Shown piece by piece: positions 19,126 through 28,297 of a stretch of 64,000 nucleotides of DNA. This DNA is from Hyphomicrobium sp. GTDB lineage: Bacteria; Pseudomonadota; Alphaproteobacteria; Rhizobiales; Hyphomicrobiaceae. The translations under genes were made by a program, and so were the position numbers. Position 1 is the stretch's first letter. Each line of letters begins with the position of its first letter. The notes below the pieces were generated by a model. The model searched no databases, had not been told where the DNA came from, and saw nothing but the letters and a program-made list of their open reading frames with translations. The DNA is taken from the NCBI GenBank assembly GCA_030148425.1, contig JASBTM010000008.1, positions 372,001 through 436,000 on the forward strand, written 5' to 3'.

Positions 19126-20169
19126 TTATGGCAGAGGCGGAACCGCCGTTGCAATGACCCTAACGGACACCCCAGCCGCTCTCAGCGCATCGGCTTCGGC
19201 CAACAGCTTGTCCTGATCCGCGCCACTAAGGCGTTTCAACCGAACGACGCGGCCGCCGTTTGCCGCCGCCTGCATGAGGTTGTCGGCCAGTTCTTGTATG
19301 TTGGCATTAGTACTCGCCACAAGATGACGACGCGCTTCGCGGCGGGCAAAGTCCAAGATCGCAGGCTGAATGCCATCATCGAAAAAGATGTCGTCCGCGG
19401 TCCTGAGAACGCGCACCGCGCCGAGCGTCAGAGCATCGACATCCGGCACGACATCGACGAGCGCAACGGGCTGAACTGCGGAGTCGGCCGTCTCTTTGCC
19501 AATGAGCCCCGCAATATCTGCTTCGCTCGGCCCCCGCTCAGCGTGTCGAAGCGCAAAATCCGTGAAGCGCTGCCAAAAACGTCGCTTCTCATCCGGTGTA
19601 TTGCCGAAGGCGTCACCCCGGCGGCGGATATCTCTCGCCGCCTCGGCCCAAAACCGGAAGCTTTGCGGCAAAAGGCTCTCGATCAAAGACCTGAGGGCTT
19701 GGCCGAAAACCGGCGCCGCCCCATCGGTCGATATCCCGACGACGAGCGGCGACCGGTTGACGATGGCGCCGAATTGAAAATCGCACAGAGCGGGGCGATC
19801 CACGATGTTGACCGGCACGCCCGCCGAACGTGCGGCTGCGGCGAACGCTGTGGCCTCGTCCTCGTCGGTAAAGGATCCAATCGCAAGGGCCGCAAATCGA
19901 AGATCGTCGGCACTCCATCGCTTCGCGGCGAGAACGATTTCGCCATTTGGAGGCGAGGCAGCCAATTCCTGGAAGCCTTCGGCAAATGTCTCGGCGAAAA
20001 CTTCGACGAGCGCTCCCGTTGCGGCGAGCAGCTCAGCCTTCCAGAGCGCGGGTTCGCCGCCGCCCGCCAGCACGACTCGCTTGCCGTCCAACTTGAAAAA
20101 GACCGGCAAGTTCGCGAGCGGTCCGATGCGCGAAGCACGGCGTATGGATACAGGTCTTCCGTCCGTCAT
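19126..20169 (-). CDS. Siroheme synthase-like protein: precorrin-2 dehydrogenase/ferrochelatase with a decayed methyltransferase tail
   Basis: A 347-residue protein. The first 210 residues match the CysG N-terminal half, which oxidises precorrin-2 to sirohydrochlorin and inserts iron. They show LPVFFKLDGKRVVLAGGG, the NIVDRPALCDF motif and SPLVVGISTDGAAPVFGQ. The remaining 130 residues resemble only the start of the uroporphyrinogen-III methyltransferase domain. Where SUMT enzymes carry a glycine-rich VGAGPGD motif, this reads VDVVPDVDALTLGAVRVL. The domain then stops after IATAVPPLP. A separate CobA/SUMT would be needed for full siroheme synthesis. Confidence 0.85.
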   Translation of the reverse strand: MTDGRPVSIRRASRIGPLANLPVFFKLDGKRVVLAGGGEPALWKAELLAATGALVEVFAETFAEGFQELAASPPNGEIVLAAKRWSADDLRFAALAIGSFTDEDEATAFAAAARSAGVPVNIVDRPALCDFQFGAIVNRSPLVVGISTDGAAPVFGQALRSLIESLLPQSFRFWAEAARDIRRRGDAFGNTPDEKRRFWQRFTDFALRHAERGPSEADIAGLIGKETADSAVQPVALVDVVPDVDALTLGAVRVLRTADDIFFDDGIQPAILDFARREARRHLVASTNANIQELADNLMQAAANGGRVVRLKRLSGADQDKLLAEADALRAAGVSVRVIATAVPPLP

Positions 20170-20283
20170 CGACTTGAAAGCTCAGAGCACGCGGCTCGAA
20201 TGCCGCAATCCATTGCTTCCTATCGACCCCAACCCGGGCAAACAAGTCGTATTTGCCCGGGGACGTTGCGTTGAGCCCTGCAC

Positions 20284-21621
20284 CTAGTGTGCGGCCTGCT
20301 CTCCGATCTTCTTCACATCCTCCGCCGTGATGCGGGATTTCTCGGCGCCGAACCGCGCCGTGATGTAATTGGAAACGGCCGCGATCTCCTCGTTGGAATA
20401 CGCACTTCCAAAGCCCGGCATCTTGACGACACCGTTCGGCGAGTGTCGTGTAACACCCCAGATAATAGCCTGAGCCACGTTCTGCGCCGTCGGATCGTTC
20501 ACGGTCCGGCTTCCGATAAAGTCTGCGTAGGAAAGAACGGCGCTCTTGCCCGTCCAGCTGTGACACGCCGCACAGGCGCCAGCGAAGACCATGGCCCCCC
20601 GGGTGTTTTCGCTGATCTCATGATCGCTTGGGAACACGGACGCCTGCATCGTCTTGGGCAGCGGCATCGAGGTGTCCGCAATCGCCGGGATGGTTTTCAG
20701 ATACACGACGAGCGCGTTGATGTCCTCGGGCGTCATGTGCCTGAGGCTCAGATCGATGGCCTCGCCCATCGGGCCGGACGCCGTTCCAAGACCCTCCGCA
20801 TGCCCATGCGACAGGAATTTCGCGGTCGTCGCGGCGTCCCAGCTACCGATACCGCTCGTCGCGTCCTGCGTGATGTTGTACGCCCGCCAGCCCGCCGTGA
20901 CGGTGCCCGCGAACTTCTTCTTGTTATCGACAGCCTGCAGTAAATTACGAGGCGTATGGCACTCGCCGCAGTGTCCCAGCGCTTCCGCAAGATAGGCGCC
21001 GCGATTCCACTCCGCGCTTTGGCTGGGATTGGGACGGTAACGCTCGTCGCTATTGTAAAACAGCGACCAGAACATCATTCCCCAACGCTGATTGAACGGA
21101 AACGCGAGCGTATTCGGCGGCGTCTCCTGGCGCACCGGCGTGAGGCTGAAGAGAAAAGCCTTGATCGCGAGCACGTCGTCTTTGGTCAACAGCGTGTAGG
21201 ACGGATACGGAAACGCCGGATAAAGCCGCGAGCCGTCGGGAGCGATTCCCTTATGCACCGCTTTGATGAAATCGTCGTCCGACCAGTTGCCAATTCCGGT
21301 TTCCTTATCGGGCGTGATGTTCGGCGAGTAGAGCGTGCCGAACGGCAGATTGAACGCCAGGCCACCGGTATAAGGCGTGCCGCCCTTTGCCGTATGGCAC
21401 GCTTCGCAGTCCGCTGCGCGCGTCAGATATTCGCCGCGCTTGACAATATCGGCACGGGCGAGGCTCGCCGGTACGCCCGTCGGATTTGCGTCCTTGTAGT
21501 CGCCCAGCGCAACGCTTCCACCACTCGCGAATGCGGTTGGACCGGGCACATAAATAACCCAGGCCGCAATGACACACACGACGGCCGCAGCCGCCAGAAG
21601 AATCCAATAAAGGCGTTTCAT
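20284..21621 (-). CDS. Triheme cytochrome c subunit of a membrane dehydrogenase
   Basis: A 445-residue protein with an N-terminal membrane segment or signal anchor and three c-type heme motifs: CEACH (first Cys C72), CGECH and CAACH. This architecture matches the cytochrome subunit of membrane alcohol/aldehyde dehydrogenases, which passes electrons to the respiratory chain. Its ATG overlaps the stop codon of the molybdenum subunit gene by 4 bp, so it almost certainly accepts electrons from that hydroxylase. Confidence 0.9.
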   Translation of the reverse strand: MKRLYWILLAAAAVVCVIAAWVIYVPGPTAFASGGSVALGDYKDANPTGVPASLARADIVKRGEYLTRAADCEACHTAKGGTPYTGGLAFNLPFGTLYSPNITPDKETGIGNWSDDDFIKAVHKGIAPDGSRLYPAFPYPSYTLLTKDDVLAIKAFLFSLTPVRQETPPNTLAFPFNQRWGMMFWSLFYNSDERYRPNPSQSAEWNRGAYLAEALGHCGECHTPRNLLQAVDNKKKFAGTVTAGWRAYNITQDATSGIGSWDAATTAKFLSHGHAEGLGTASGPMGEAIDLSLRHMTPEDINALVVYLKTIPAIADTSMPLPKTMQASVFPSDHEISENTRGAMVFAGACAACHSWTGKSAVLSYADFIGSRTVNDPTAQNVAQAIIWGVTRHSPNGVVKMPGFGSAYSNEEIAAVSNYITARFGAEKSRITAEDVKKIGEQAAH

Positions 21622-23768
21622 GCAGGCTTTCTCCCGGCGAGCGCCGCGCGATCGATCGGAAGTCTCGTTAGCCGGACACCGGTCGCCGAAAAGATCGCGT
21701 TGCCGAGCGCCGATTGCGCCGACGCGGTGCCGGGCTCGCCAATTCCGCCCGGATGTTCGCCGCTCGGTATGAGGTGAATCTCGATCTTCGGAGCTTCATT
21801 GATCCGCAGCATCCGATAATCGTTGAAGTTGCCCTGCTGCACACGACCGTTCTCAATCGTGATTTCGTTGAAAAGCGCAGCGGAGAGGCCAAAGATTATG
21901 CCACCCTCGAGCTGAGCAGCGATCGTATCCGGATTGACCGGAACGCCGGTATCGACCGCAGTGACGAGCCGATGGACGCGAACTTCTCCGCTTTCATCGA
22001 CCTCCACCTCGCATACGGTCGCGAGAAACGTGCCCCAGGCATTCTGGCAAGAGAATCCCCTGCCCATGCGCGGCGACAATGGCGCACCCCAGTTTCCCTT
22101 TTCGGTAGCGAGTTGCACCGCAGCTTTTAGGCGCGGATTGCCGTCGAGATGCCTCAGGCGGAACGCGACCGGATCGACCTTCTCGCGATGCGCGATGTCG
22201 TCCATAAAGCTTTCAATGGTGAAGACGTTGTTGTTCGGGCCGACGCCGCGCCAGAACCCCGTCGGAACGGCGGGCGGCTCGGCACGGATATATTCCACCT
22301 TGAGGTTCGGGAACCCGTAGGGCTGATCGATTGCAGCATCTACGGCATCGATATCGACGCCCTTCTGAAAGGCCGGCGGCAGCCAACGCGCAATCACCGC
22401 AGAACCGGTGATGCGATGGTCCCAGCCGACGATCTTGCCATCCTTCAGCGTTGCCGACACCGCGTTGTGATAAACGGGCCGGTACACATCATGCTGGATG
22501 TCTTCTTCACGCGACCAGGTCACCTTGACCGGGCCATCGACATGCTTGGCAACGCGCGCCGCACGGTACGCCATATCCTGATCGAGACGGCGACCGAAGC
22601 CGCCACCGACATAGAAGTTGTGCGCCGTCACTTTTTCGATCGGCAATCCAACCGCCTTGGCGACATCCTCCTGCACACGCCCGATGACTTGGGTTCCGAT
22701 CCAGACTTCACACGCGTCTTTCGTGTAATGGACCGTGCAGTTCAGAGGCTCCATCGTCGCATGCGCAAGGAACGGCAATTCGAAGACTGCGTCGTAACGC
22801 GTGCCGTCGGAGAACGCGCTTTTCACATCCCCAACTTCTTTTGCAACGACGCCAGGTTCCTTGCTGGCCGACCTCAACGCCTCCCAGATCTGGGCGGAGT
22901 TGACGTTTGCGTTCGCCCCCTCGTCCCACGTGATGCTGAGAGCATCGAGCCCCTGCATCGCGGACCAAGTCGTATCGGCCACGACGGCGACGAAATCGTC
23001 TTCGGCCACGACCTGACGAAAGCCTTTGATCTCTTTCGCCTTGGTGTCGTCGACGCTACCAACCTTACCGCCGAAGACCGGGCATTGCGCGATGGCCGCG
23101 AACTTGACACCCGCAGGCAGGGCATCGATTCCGTACTTAGACTTGCCGTTGGTTTTGTCGGGTGTGTCCTTGCGCTTCATCGGCTTGCCGATCAGCGTGT
23201 AATCCTTGGCCGGCTTAAGCTTCGGCTCCGCGACGGGCGTCATGGTCGCCGCAAGCGCCGCGATTGCACCGTAGCCGACCTTCTGACCGCTAGCGTCGTG
23301 AATGACCTCGCTCTTCGAAGTCCGGCAGGTCGAAGGATCGACGTTCCACTGCTTGGCCGCAGCTTCGACGAGCATGCCGCGAGCGGACGCGCCCGCCTTG
23401 CGCAGCGGATCCCAGAACGCACGCACAGACGTCGATCCGCCAGTTGCCTGCACACCGAACAGCGGATTGTTATATGCCTTGTCGGGCGGGGCGTGCTGCA
23501 GAACGACCTTATCGAAATCAGCATCGAGCTCATCGGCCAAAATCATCGCGACGGCCGTGTAAATGCCCTGCCCCATCTCGACCTGCGGCATGACCAGGGT
23601 CACGATGTCGTCGTCGCCGACGCGAATGAAGGCGTTCGGAGCAAATGTGTCGCTCGCCGCGTGAGCCTGCGGCAGGCGGAAGCCCAGAAGCAGGACGCTA
23701 GCGGCTCCGGTTTTCAGTAGATCTCGGCGCGAAAGTCCGCGCCGTTCGGAGGATGCAGTTGCGCGCAT
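21618..23768 (-). CDS. Xanthine dehydrogenase family molybdenum-binding subunit, IorB type
   Basis: A 716-residue large subunit like isoquinoline 1-oxidoreductase beta and related aldehyde oxidoreductases. The N-terminus has a twin-arginine signal (SRRDLLKTGAASVLLLGF), so the folded cofactor-loaded enzyme is exported by Tat. Molybdopterin-domain patterns include QVEMGQGIYTAVAMILADEL near the start, NFYVGGGFGRRLDQD in the middle and a glycine-rich end. The order 2Fe-2S subunit, this subunit, cytochrome c is the classic periplasmic arrangement. The substrate (N-heterocycle or aldehyde) cannot be told. Confidence 0.88.
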   Translation of the reverse strand: MRATASSERRGLSRRDLLKTGAASVLLLGFRLPQAHAASDTFAPNAFIRVGDDDIVTLVMPQVEMGQGIYTAVAMILADELDADFDKVVLQHAPPDKAYNNPLFGVQATGGSTSVRAFWDPLRKAGASARGMLVEAAAKQWNVDPSTCRTSKSEVIHDASGQKVGYGAIAALAATMTPVAEPKLKPAKDYTLIGKPMKRKDTPDKTNGKSKYGIDALPAGVKFAAIAQCPVFGGKVGSVDDTKAKEIKGFRQVVAEDDFVAVVADTTWSAMQGLDALSITWDEGANANVNSAQIWEALRSASKEPGVVAKEVGDVKSAFSDGTRYDAVFELPFLAHATMEPLNCTVHYTKDACEVWIGTQVIGRVQEDVAKAVGLPIEKVTAHNFYVGGGFGRRLDQDMAYRAARVAKHVDGPVKVTWSREEDIQHDVYRPVYHNAVSATLKDGKIVGWDHRITGSAVIARWLPPAFQKGVDIDAVDAAIDQPYGFPNLKVEYIRAEPPAVPTGFWRGVGPNNNVFTIESFMDDIAHREKVDPVAFRLRHLDGNPRLKAAVQLATEKGNWGAPLSPRMGRGFSCQNAWGTFLATVCEVEVDESGEVRVHRLVTAVDTGVPVNPDTIAAQLEGGIIFGLSAALFNEITIENGRVQQGNFNDYRMLRINEAPKIEIHLIPSGEHPGGIGEPGTASAQSALGNAIFSATGVRLTRLPIDRAALAGRKPA

Positions 23769-23783
23769 GGAAGCGTTCCTCGC

Positions 23784-24236
23784 TTAGGCCGTCGCAGCTT
23801 TTTTGATGGCGGCACGAATGCGGACATAAGTTCCGCAGCGGCAGATGTTACCTGCCATCGCCGCGTCGATGTCGTCATCGGTTGGATTCGGCTTGTGAGC
23901 CAGAAGTGCAGCGGCCGACATGATCTGTCCAGACTGGCAATAGCCACACTGGATCACTTCGAGGTCGAGCCATGCCTTCTGAACTCTGGCGCCGATATCG
24001 GTCGTCCCGACCGCCTCGATCGTCGTAATAGGCCGATTTTCGATCGAACCGATCGACAGCTGGCACGAACGCACCGCCTGCCCATCGACGTGCACAGTGC
24101 ATGCACCGCATTGAGCGATACCGCATCCGTACTTTGTTCCGGTCATACCCAGCACATCGCGCAACGCCCACAGCAGCGGCGTGTCGGGCGGCGCGTCAAC
24201 ATCGTGAGGCTGACCATTGACTTGTAGAGTGATCAT
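23784..24236 (-). CDS. 2Fe-2S subunit of molybdenum hydroxylase, IorA type
   Basis: A 150-residue small subunit carrying two [2Fe-2S] clusters. The N-terminal plant-type cluster uses [18 protein letters not shown] and a further cysteine in VRSCQL. The C-terminal all-helical cluster uses [13 protein letters not shown] and [13 protein letters not shown]. It passes electrons from the molybdenum centre toward the cytochrome subunit. It is the first gene of the three-gene operon, with 15 bp to the large subunit. Confidence 0.92.
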   Translation of the reverse strand: MITLQVNGQPHDVDAPPDTPLLWALRDVLGMTGTKYGCGIAQCGACTVHVDGQAVRSCQLSIGSIENRPITTIEAVGTTDIGARVQKAWLDLEVIQCGYCQSGQIMSAAALLAHKPNPTDDDIDAAMAGNICRCGTYVRIRAAIKKAATA

Positions 24237-24259
24237 CGAGAGCTCCCGGCGCTGAAATG

Positions 24260-24280
24260 ATCATCGTGGCAGACGATGAT
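24260..24280. promoter_or_regulatory. Inverted repeat upstream of the molybdenum hydroxylase operon
   Basis: ATCATCGT (24260-24267) and ACGATGAT (24273-24280) form a perfect 8-bp inverted repeat with a 5-bp spacer. It begins 23 bp upstream of the 2Fe-2S subunit start. The flanking TGAAAT (24253-24258) and ATTTCA (24279-24284) add a second alternative pairing. It could be an operator or a leader hairpin for the operon. Confidence 0.4.
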
Positions 24281-24424
24281 TTCATCGCAGCCTTCGATGA
24301 CCATTATATTACCGGTATCATCCTCTCAATCAACGCCAGGAGAATGTCGGAAATTGCGCGATTTCCGACATGCGATGTAGCCAACAAACGATATCGAATT
24401 GCGAATTTCGAAGATTCTCCAAAT

Positions 24425-25330
24425 TTAAGCGGCACTCGAATCTCGTTTGCCTTCGCGAACGAGATAGGAAACGATCGTTCGCATCACGGGTGGCGCGAAA
24501 AGAACGTTGCGATGCCCAAATCCGCTGAAGGCAACCAACTCTGCCGCATGGCCTTTGGTCGCAATCTCTTCAGCACTTTCGAACGACACGTCGCTGTCAT
24601 CGCGATCATGAATGACGAGCGCTTTGCAAGCCGTCGCTTCTAGCAGCTTCACGATGGTGAAGCACTCGAGCGGCCTGCCGCCAACGCGCTCGACGCGTCG
24701 TTCGAAAGCCTGTTGTCCGGCAATTGTCAGGCCCCAATGTCTCGAGAAATCCGACGTGACCCGCGTCAATCGATTGGGGCACGCAATCAGCACAATGCGG
24801 GGGATTTCGATCCGTCCTGGCATGGGCGGAAACCCCTCCGCAGCCACAAGCGAAATCATGCCGCCGAACGAATGAGCGACAACGGCGTGCAACGGTCCCA
24901 CCTCGCGCGCGACGAACGACGTCGCGCGAGCGCAATCGATCAAATGGGTCGAGCCCTCGCTACTCAAGCCGTGCGCTGGAAGGTCGAACAGCACGACGCG
25001 AAATCCCGCCCGCCGAATGGGCTCGGCTATTGCGGTCATGAAGGACGCTTCGCTCGTCCAGCCATGAACCACAAGTACGGTGCCGGCGGGCGTACTGCGA
25101 TCAGGTTCGAATGTGTAAGTCTGGATATCGGCAACAGGCGTCGAAATTCGCCGCCATTCTGCATTTCGCAAATGAAACCGCGCTCTCTTCACAAGCTCCG
25201 GGTGATTGGGAGCGCGATAGTGCGATAATTCAGGCGCGCAAAAAATTTTAAAGGCGGCATCACCGGCAATGCCGAATGGCAGCCCCGATAAACGTTTATC
25301 GGCCCATATCCGTTTCGGAATCCACATCAT
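24425..25330 (-). CDS. Alpha/beta-fold hydrolase
   Basis: A 301-residue serine hydrolase-like protein. The segment VLVVHGWTSEASFM is the oxyanion loop, VVAHSFGGMISL carries the nucleophile serine, DRDDSDVSFE the likely acid, and GFGHRNVLF the histidine. The first 65 residues are an N-terminal extension without clear family features. It is a single gene on the minus strand with 188 bp between it and the 2Fe-2S gene. Substrate unknown. Confidence 0.8.
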   Translation of the reverse strand: MMWIPKRIWADKRLSGLPFGIAGDAAFKIFCAPELSHYRAPNHPELVKRARFHLRNAEWRRISTPVADIQTYTFEPDRSTPAGTVLVVHGWTSEASFMTAIAEPIRRAGFRVVLFDLPAHGLSSEGSTHLIDCARATSFVAREVGPLHAVVAHSFGGMISLVAAEGFPPMPGRIEIPRIVLIACPNRLTRVTSDFSRHWGLTIAGQQAFERRVERVGGRPLECFTIVKLLEATACKALVIHDRDDSDVSFESAEEIATKGHAAELVAFSGFGHRNVLFAPPVMRTIVSYLVREGKRDSSAA

Positions 25331-25609
25331 GACTTATTTCTGGATATCGATTTCAAATCGCGCAAGCCGCGTTTTGCTCGATTTGTGGCGATGGTTGACG
25401 CACTCTTGCGTGCGGCGCTTCGGCGCCCAACCAACCTAAACTCCTGGTTTTGCAGGAAATCGCTGGCGCACGCACCGATGTCCGGTAAACCCAAGACAAT
25501 ATTTCGCGTCATTGACACGGAGTTCCGTTGACGTGACGCAAAGTCAGATAGATGACGTTCAATCAATCGGACGAGGCAACTTCGTCCCGCGTCGACGAAG
25601 GAAGAGCCT

Positions 25610-26284
25610 TTGATATCGCCGGATCAGCTGCACTATCTCTTTCAAACGTATGGGGTCTGGACCGTTGCGTTGATTGTGGGCCTCGAAAGCTTGGGCATCC
25701 CGCTGCCGGGCGAAGCGGTCCTGATCATCGCCTCCGTGTATGCCGCCACGCACGATGGCAATATCGTTGCAGTAATTGCCGCCGCGACGATCGGCGCGAT
25801 TATCGGCGACAACATCGGCTACTTGATTGGCCGCACTTTCGGCTATCGCATCGTGCTTCGTTTCGGCCCCTCCGTCGGGATTTCGGAGGGTCGTCTCAAG
25901 CTCGGACAATACCTCTTTCAGAAATACGGCGGCGCGGTCGTTTTCTTTGGTCGCTTTTTCGCGGTATTGCGTTTTCTTGCCGCGTTCCTGGCTGGCGTCA
26001 ATCAACTCGCGTGGCCACGTTTCCTCGTCGCGAACGCATGTGGAGGTCTTGTCTGGGCGAGTATCGTGGGCATATCGGCCTATACGCTCGGACGAGGTAT
26101 TCACGAGCTTCAGGGACCGGTCGGCGCCGCCGGCGCGGCAATCGCCGTCGGAGTTATTTTAGCGATTTTCGTTTATCTGAGGCGACATGAAGCAGAACTA
26201 CAGGCGCGAGCCGAAGCTGCCCTCCCCGGCCCTCTGCCCGGGTTCGAGCCTCGCCACCCTTCCAAGCCGCCGGAAGCCGGGTAA
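25610..26284 (+). CDS. DedA family membrane protein
   Basis: A 224-residue DedA/Tvp38-type inner-membrane protein. Members help maintain membrane potential, and some are lipid scramblases or undecaprenyl-phosphate recyclers. Motifs include ESLGIPLPGEAVLI, GDNIGYLIGR and FFGRFFAVLRFLAAFLAG, which contains the conserved arginines. The start is a TTG with GAAGGA just upstream. No ATG suits the conserved N-terminus. The last 40 residues are a charged, proline-rich tail. Confidence 0.88.
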   Translation: MISPDQLHYLFQTYGVWTVALIVGLESLGIPLPGEAVLIIASVYAATHDGNIVAVIAAATIGAIIGDNIGYLIGRTFGYRIVLRFGPSVGISEGRLKLGQYLFQKYGGAVVFFGRFFAVLRFLAAFLAGVNQLAWPRFLVANACGGLVWASIVGISAYTLGRGIHELQGPVGAAGAAIAVGVILAIFVYLRRHEAELQARAEAALPGPLPGFEPRHPSKPPEAG

Positions 26285-26438
26285 TTTTGATGAAAAAATG
26301 TCCCGGTCACAGTTTTCGCTGCCAATTGCCCCTCCATTGCCATACTTAAGCCGCGTCTCGCGCCGTCATGCGGACCGCGCTCGCGAACGCCGTTCGTGCC
26401 CGCCATAAACATCGCAATATCTCAAAGGCTTATATCTT

Positions 26439-27896
26439 ATGAGAGGATTTCTCCGGGCCGTCTCGGATCAAATCAAACTGGCGCTGGCGATCCGTTCGCT
26501 GTTGCCTCCGCGCCCCGCCGACGCCGAGAAGCGCGCTAAGGCGCGCGAGGACCGCTTCCGGGCGCTCCTGCGTTACGCCAATGAGAATTCGCCGTACTAT
26601 CGCAAACGTTTTCAGGGCATCGATCTCGCGACCTGTGCGATTACCGATCTGCCGACTTTCAACAAGTCGCAGATGATGGCGAACCTCGACGATGTTCTGA
26701 CCGACCGCGCGTTGCGCCGCGCCGACTTAGAACGCTTCATGTCCGATCCGGCGAACATCGGCGCCTACTTCAAAGACAATTATGCTGTCTGCCATACATC
26801 TGGCAGCCAAGGTCAGCCGGCCATTATCGTCCAGGATAAGAAGGCAATCCTGACAACATTCGCCGCGCAATTCGCGCGAGGTAAGCCCCTTACCCGCCGC
26901 TTCCTTCCTTATCTTCACAAATTGCTCAATCCCGCCCGCTTCGCGATCGTCACGCAGAGGCCGGGCTTCTACCCGAGCAGCACCTTCTTCAATTACTTTC
27001 CCGAGCGCGCCCGGCGATATATCAAGTTGCAGCGCCTCTCTGTGTTCGACCCGCCGGAGGTTCTGGTCAAGCAGCTCAACGACGGCCAGCCGAACTTCAT
27101 TACCAGCTATACCAGCGCGCTCGAGACCATCACGCGCGAGCTTCAGGCCGGCCACCTGAAACTCAGCGGCGACCTCGAACAGATCACCAACATCAGCGAG
27201 CCGTTGCCGGAGCCGATCGCGGAACGCGTCGAAAAAGCCTTCGGGGTCCACGTCACCAATATCTACAGCATGGCCGAGTGCATGGCGCTGACCTGCGGGT
27301 GTCTCGTAACCCACGGCAGCCACCTCAACGACGAACTTGCCATTCTCGAAGTCGTCGATGCCAACAATAAACCCGTTCCGAACGGCACTCCGGGAAGCAA
27401 GGTCCTCCTTACCAACCTCTACAATCTCACCCAACCGATCATCCGCTACGAGATTGACGACATCGTCACGATCAGCGCAAAGCCCTGCAAATGCGGAAGT
27501 CTGCTGCCGCTGATTGAATCCGTAGATGGCCGGTCGAAGGACCAGTTTTGGGTGGACGTTAATGGTCAGATCCGCGATCTGCCCTATTACGTGTTCTTGC
27601 TCGCGCTCCATACCGAAACAGATCTTGCGGAACATCAATTCCTGCAAACAGGCGTCAACACGTTCGTCATGCGCGCCTCGGCACTTCCGGGAAGGACGCT
27701 ATCGGCGGAAAAGCTCCGGCAGTTGGTCAAGCAGTCATTGACGACCGAAGGGCTTGCCGACGTCATCCGTTTCGACGTCGAGCTCGTGGACCGTATTGAA
27801 CCTGAGGCCTCAGGCAAAGTTCGCCGGGCCAAAAACATTTTCGGTCCGCCCCCGGAAGCGCCGTCCGGACAACAGCCGCTCATGGCCGAAGGCTGA
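26439..27896 (+). CDS. CapK/PaaK-like adenylate-forming enzyme
   Basis: A 485-residue protein of the phenylacetate-CoA ligase/CapK group within the ANL superfamily. The nucleotide loop is VCHTSGSQGQPAI. Later motifs are YSMAECMALTCGCL and IIRYEIDDIVTISAKPCKCGS, with the cysteines typical of this group. CapK-like members activate acids for capsule or natural-product assembly, and true PaaK enzymes make phenylacetyl-CoA. No paa genes are nearby, so a role in activating another carboxylic acid is equally likely. Confidence 0.78.
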   Translation: MRGFLRAVSDQIKLALAIRSLLPPRPADAEKRAKAREDRFRALLRYANENSPYYRKRFQGIDLATCAITDLPTFNKSQMMANLDDVLTDRALRRADLERFMSDPANIGAYFKDNYAVCHTSGSQGQPAIIVQDKKAILTTFAAQFARGKPLTRRFLPYLHKLLNPARFAIVTQRPGFYPSSTFFNYFPERARRYIKLQRLSVFDPPEVLVKQLNDGQPNFITSYTSALETITRELQAGHLKLSGDLEQITNISEPLPEPIAERVEKAFGVHVTNIYSMAECMALTCGCLVTHGSHLNDELAILEVVDANNKPVPNGTPGSKVLLTNLYNLTQPIIRYEIDDIVTISAKPCKCGSLLPLIESVDGRSKDQFWVDVNGQIRDLPYYVFLLALHTETDLAEHQFLQTGVNTFVMRASALPGRTLSAEKLRQLVKQSLTTEGLADVIRFDVELVDRIEPEASGKVRRAKNIFGPPPEAPSGQQPLMAEG

Positions 27897-28297
27897 GCGA
27901 CAGCTCCCCCATATGGCTTAGCGCGGCAATTCAGCCGGCAAATTCATGGACCGATCCGCGCGGATCGGTCCAAATTGAAATTCATTCAATATTCGCCTCG
28001 TTTCATTGCTCGACCTGCATTGCGTTGAGTTCGCACGCTTTCTTCATAGTCCGGGAACGAGCGGCCACCCACGGCGTCTGCGCGATGTCAGGCCGACATT
28101 CAAATTAAGTCTACGAATGGGAATTGCTCGCCTTTCGCGAATTCGGCGGGAGGAATGCAAAACTACCATTTGTCCCATGGCATTCCGAATGCGGCGCATG
28201 CTTACCAATAGCGCACATATGACGCTTTTAGCGATATCCGCTCGGCGCCCGGTGCAGGTCTCGCTCGCCGAAACGACATAGGACGGCTTGATTCCGA
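27897..28297. other. Intergenic region with a long palindrome
   Basis: These 401 bp between the CapK-like gene and the histidine kinase gene contain a 26-bp perfect palindrome at 27947-27972. Short frames on both strands resemble nothing known. The kinase promoter should lie here. Confidence 0.5.
27947..27972. repeat. 26-bp perfect palindrome
   Basis: The half-site TGGACCGATCCGC is followed directly by its exact reverse complement. As RNA it would form an 11-bp stem with a CGCG loop, 51 bp past the CapK-like stop. It is not followed by a T run, so it is not a canonical Rho-independent terminator. It could equally be a protein-binding site. Confidence 0.65.

Noticed and set aside
22149..23720. 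523-codon plus-strand open frame opposite the molybdenum subunit gene
   Set aside because: Antisense frame of a GC-rich gene with no recognisable family. The minus strand is clearly IorB-like.
25327..25566. 79-codon minus-strand frame overlapping the alpha/beta hydrolase start by 4 bp
   Set aside because: The ATGA-type overlap looks operon-like, but the translation is Arg/Ser-rich without any fold pattern, and the region should hold promoters.
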